Part shown: one piece after another, positions 6,455 through 7,149 of the stretch
Numbering within the stretch: the first letter of the stretch is position 1
Layout: each line of letters starts with the position of its first letter
Source of the DNA: Clostridiales bacterium
GTDB lineage: Bacteria; Bacillota_E; Sulfobacillia; Sulfobacillales; JAIMBI01
DNA: 7,149 nucleotides
Direction of reading: 5' to 3'
NCBI GenBank assembly: GCA_027318915.1
Contig: DAHVOH010000123.1
Coordinates: forward strand, 1-7,149
Program-made: the position numbers and the translations under genes
Notes under the pieces: model-generated
Database searches by the model: none
What the model saw: the letters and a program-made list of their open reading frames with translations, nothing else
What the model was told of the DNA's origin: nothing

Positions 6455-6678
6455 TAACGATTTCATGGGGAACGCGTCGCTATACCGACGGTGCTTCAAT
6501 GCTGCCGCAGCCATAAGGCCGCGGAAACTGGCGCAGGCAGAGGCCCAGCGGGCCCAGGCCCTGGACGCTTCAATGCTGCCGCGGCCATAAGGCCGCGGAA
6601 ACGCCTAGCGTCGGCAACACGTGCCGGCGCAACTGGGTCCGAGCTTCAATGCTGCCGCGGCCATAAGGCCGCGGAAAC
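6419..6678 (-). CRISPR. short CRISPR array, four 36-nt repeats and three spacers, probably read on the - strand
   Basis: Repeats lie at 6419-6454 (degenerate), 6493-6528, 6567-6602 and 6643-6678. Spacers are 6455-6492 (38 nt), 6529-6566 (38 nt) and 6603-6642 (40 nt). The + strand repeat starts GCTTCAATGC and ends GCGGAAAC. Its middle holds a perfect 8-bp palindrome (CCGCGGCC and GGCCGCGG around ATAA), giving a strong hairpin. Read on the - strand the repeat begins GTTTCCGCGG and ends ATTGAAGC, close to the canonical 3' ATTGAAAC that supplies the 8-nt crRNA tag, so I assign - strand transcription. The degenerate repeat then lies at the leader-distal end, as is usual. Repeat 2 differs from repeats 3 and 4 only by A for G at repeat position 17. 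No cas6, cas1 or cas2 is nearby. Confidence 0.95.
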
Positions 6679-6700
6679 GCAAGGTCGCCGTTAATCTCTC
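6679..6700. other. 22-nt remnant between last repeat and IS tip
   Basis: These 22 nt follow the intact repeat 4 and precede the probable IS21-family tip. They are too short to be a whole spacer (38-40 nt here). They are either the start of an interrupted fourth spacer or the first bases of the leader. The sequence alone cannot decide between these, though the right end (TTAATCTCTC) is less GC-rich than the array. Confidence 0.5.
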
Positions 6701-6706
6701 TGCATA

Positions 6707-6771
6707 TTCTGGCCAAGTTGGCCACGTGTTCCGGAAAGTGCTGGCCAGTCAGTCTGATAAGTGTTGGCCAG
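6707..6771. repeat. IS21-type terminal repeats centred on TGGCCA, 23-bp period
   Basis: Two 19-bp direct repeats, 6730-6748 and 6753-6771, match at 15 of 19 positions and both end GGCCAG. A third, weaker copy sharing only the TGGCCA core with preceding T lies at 6718-6724. TGGCCA copies at 6710 and 6719 also form a small inverted repeat (6-bp stem, AGT loop). Repeats of this kind at IS21 ends are transposase binding sites. The outer copy at 6753-6771 lies within the end of istB. Confidence 0.65.
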
Positions 6772-7149
6772 GGGTCGAGGGGCGGTCGTCCCTCTCGGAG
6801 CCGGTGAGGTCCGTTGTACCGGAAGCGGCCCGCGTTGACAAGACCTTGCGCATCGATTCGCCGCGGATGGGCACCTGAATGGCCTGATGGACGATGCGAT
6901 CGAGTACCGCATCCGCCGTGGTCGGGTCGGGAAACCAGTCATGCCAGCGGTCGACCGGGACTTGGCTCGCAATACAGGTCGCACGGGTCTGATACCGGTC
7001 GTCGAGAATCTCGAGTAGGTCCCGACTTTCTTCGGTGGTGAGCGGGGCCTGGGCCCACTCGTCGAGGATCAGTAAATCGAAGCGTTGGAGGTGGCGCAAC
7101 CATGCAAACCAGGTGCCCTCCTGCTTGGCCGTCAGGCCCGCGGCCAGCA
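6749..7149 (-). CDS. istB: IstB, IS21-family transposition helper ATPase, N-terminus cut by the window edge
   Basis: IstB is the AAA+ ATPase that assists the IstA transposase in target choice and strand transfer. The frame enters at 7147 with no start needed and gives 132 residues to the TGA at 6751-6749. Visible residues 22-31 (RFDLLILDEW) are the Walker B segment. They are followed by APLTTEESRDLLEILDDRY (34-52), the sensor-like IASQVPVDRWHDW (59-71), ADAVLDRIVHQAI (78-90) and the family's closing GESMRK (96-101). Walker A lies beyond the edge. About 31 residues follow GESMRK, rich in Ser, Thr, Asp and Gly, and run into the terminal repeats; this tail is unlike the core and may simply be read-through into the IS end. 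The gene is intact as far as seen. Confidence 0.93.
   Translation of the reverse strand, partial: LAAGLTAKQEGTWFAWLRHLQRFDLLILDEWAQAPLTTEESRDLLEILDDRYQTRATCIASQVPVDRWHDWFPDPTTADAVLDRIVHQAIQVPIRGESMRKVLSTRAASGTTDLTGSERDDRPSTPGQHLSD

Larger units (their letters stand above)
6701..7149 (-). mobile_element. one end of an IS21-family insertion sequence, continuing past the right edge
   Basis: The family is identified by the 3' part of istB on the - strand. IS21 elements carry istA then istB, end in TG...CA, and often have multiple short repeats inside each end (established knowledge). Here a TG at 6701 precedes a cluster of TGGCCA motifs at 6710, 6719, 6742 and 6765, the last three exactly 23 bp apart. 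This is the istB-side end; istA and the other end would lie to the right of the window. The exact tip at 6701 is inferred, since the flanking target duplication at the far end cannot be seen. Confidence 0.75.

Noticed and set aside
6491..6878. + strand open frames across the CRISPR array and IS end (6491-6694, 6621-6878)
   Set aside because: The first is a translation of repeats and spacers, with the repeat-encoded peptide recurring. The second runs from array into IS sequence and has no protein character.
6814..7041. + strand open frame opposite istB
   Set aside because: The - strand carries clear IstB motifs across the same bases. The + frame has no domain features.

Overview
This window holds a complete type III-B (Cmr) CRISPR effector operon on the + strand, followed by a short CRISPR array and one end of an IS21-family insertion sequence. 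The DNA is GC-rich, with G/C-ending codons and strong GGAGG-type ribosome binding sites. This fits a high-GC bacterium, possibly a thermophilic Firmicutes-like or related lineage, but the sequence does not fix the taxon.

Layout: positions 1-144 hold the 3' end of an unrecognised gene. Then come cmr1, cas10 (cmr2), cmr3, cmr4, cmr5 and cmr6, from position 151 or 220 to 6419. All junctions from cmr1 to cmr6 overlap by 4 to 11 nt, so the six genes look like one translationally coupled transcript. Positions 6419-6678 are a CRISPR array of four 36-nt repeats and three spacers (38, 38 and 40 nt). Its first repeat, touching the cmr6 stop codon, is degenerate. Only 22 nt after the last repeat the probable tip of an IS21-family element begins (near 6701). 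It carries TGGCCA-centred terminal repeats and the 3' part of istB on the - strand, running off the right edge.

How the parts work together: Cmr1 and Cmr3-Cmr6 with Cas10 form the crRNA-guided RNA-targeting complex. Cmr4 keeps the aspartate (D35) matching the known target-RNA-cleaving residue. Cas10 keeps the GGDD palm motif expected to make cyclic oligoadenylate, but has no N-terminal HD nuclease domain. Defence would therefore depend on target-RNA cleavage and cyclic-nucleotide signalling. No CARF effector, cas6, cas1 or cas2 is visible; the unidentified gene at the left edge is the only candidate accessory here.

The repeat sequence indicates that the array is transcribed on the - strand, towards cmr6 and convergent with the operon. 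Its leader should then lie to the right, where the IS element sits. The array has probably been separated from its leader, or from a leader-proximal part of itself. The istB reading direction means IS transcription could run into the array in the crRNA-sense direction. I saw no wholly new system; the most unusual feature is this IS-interrupted, convergently placed array behind an HD-less, GGDD-positive Cmr operon.
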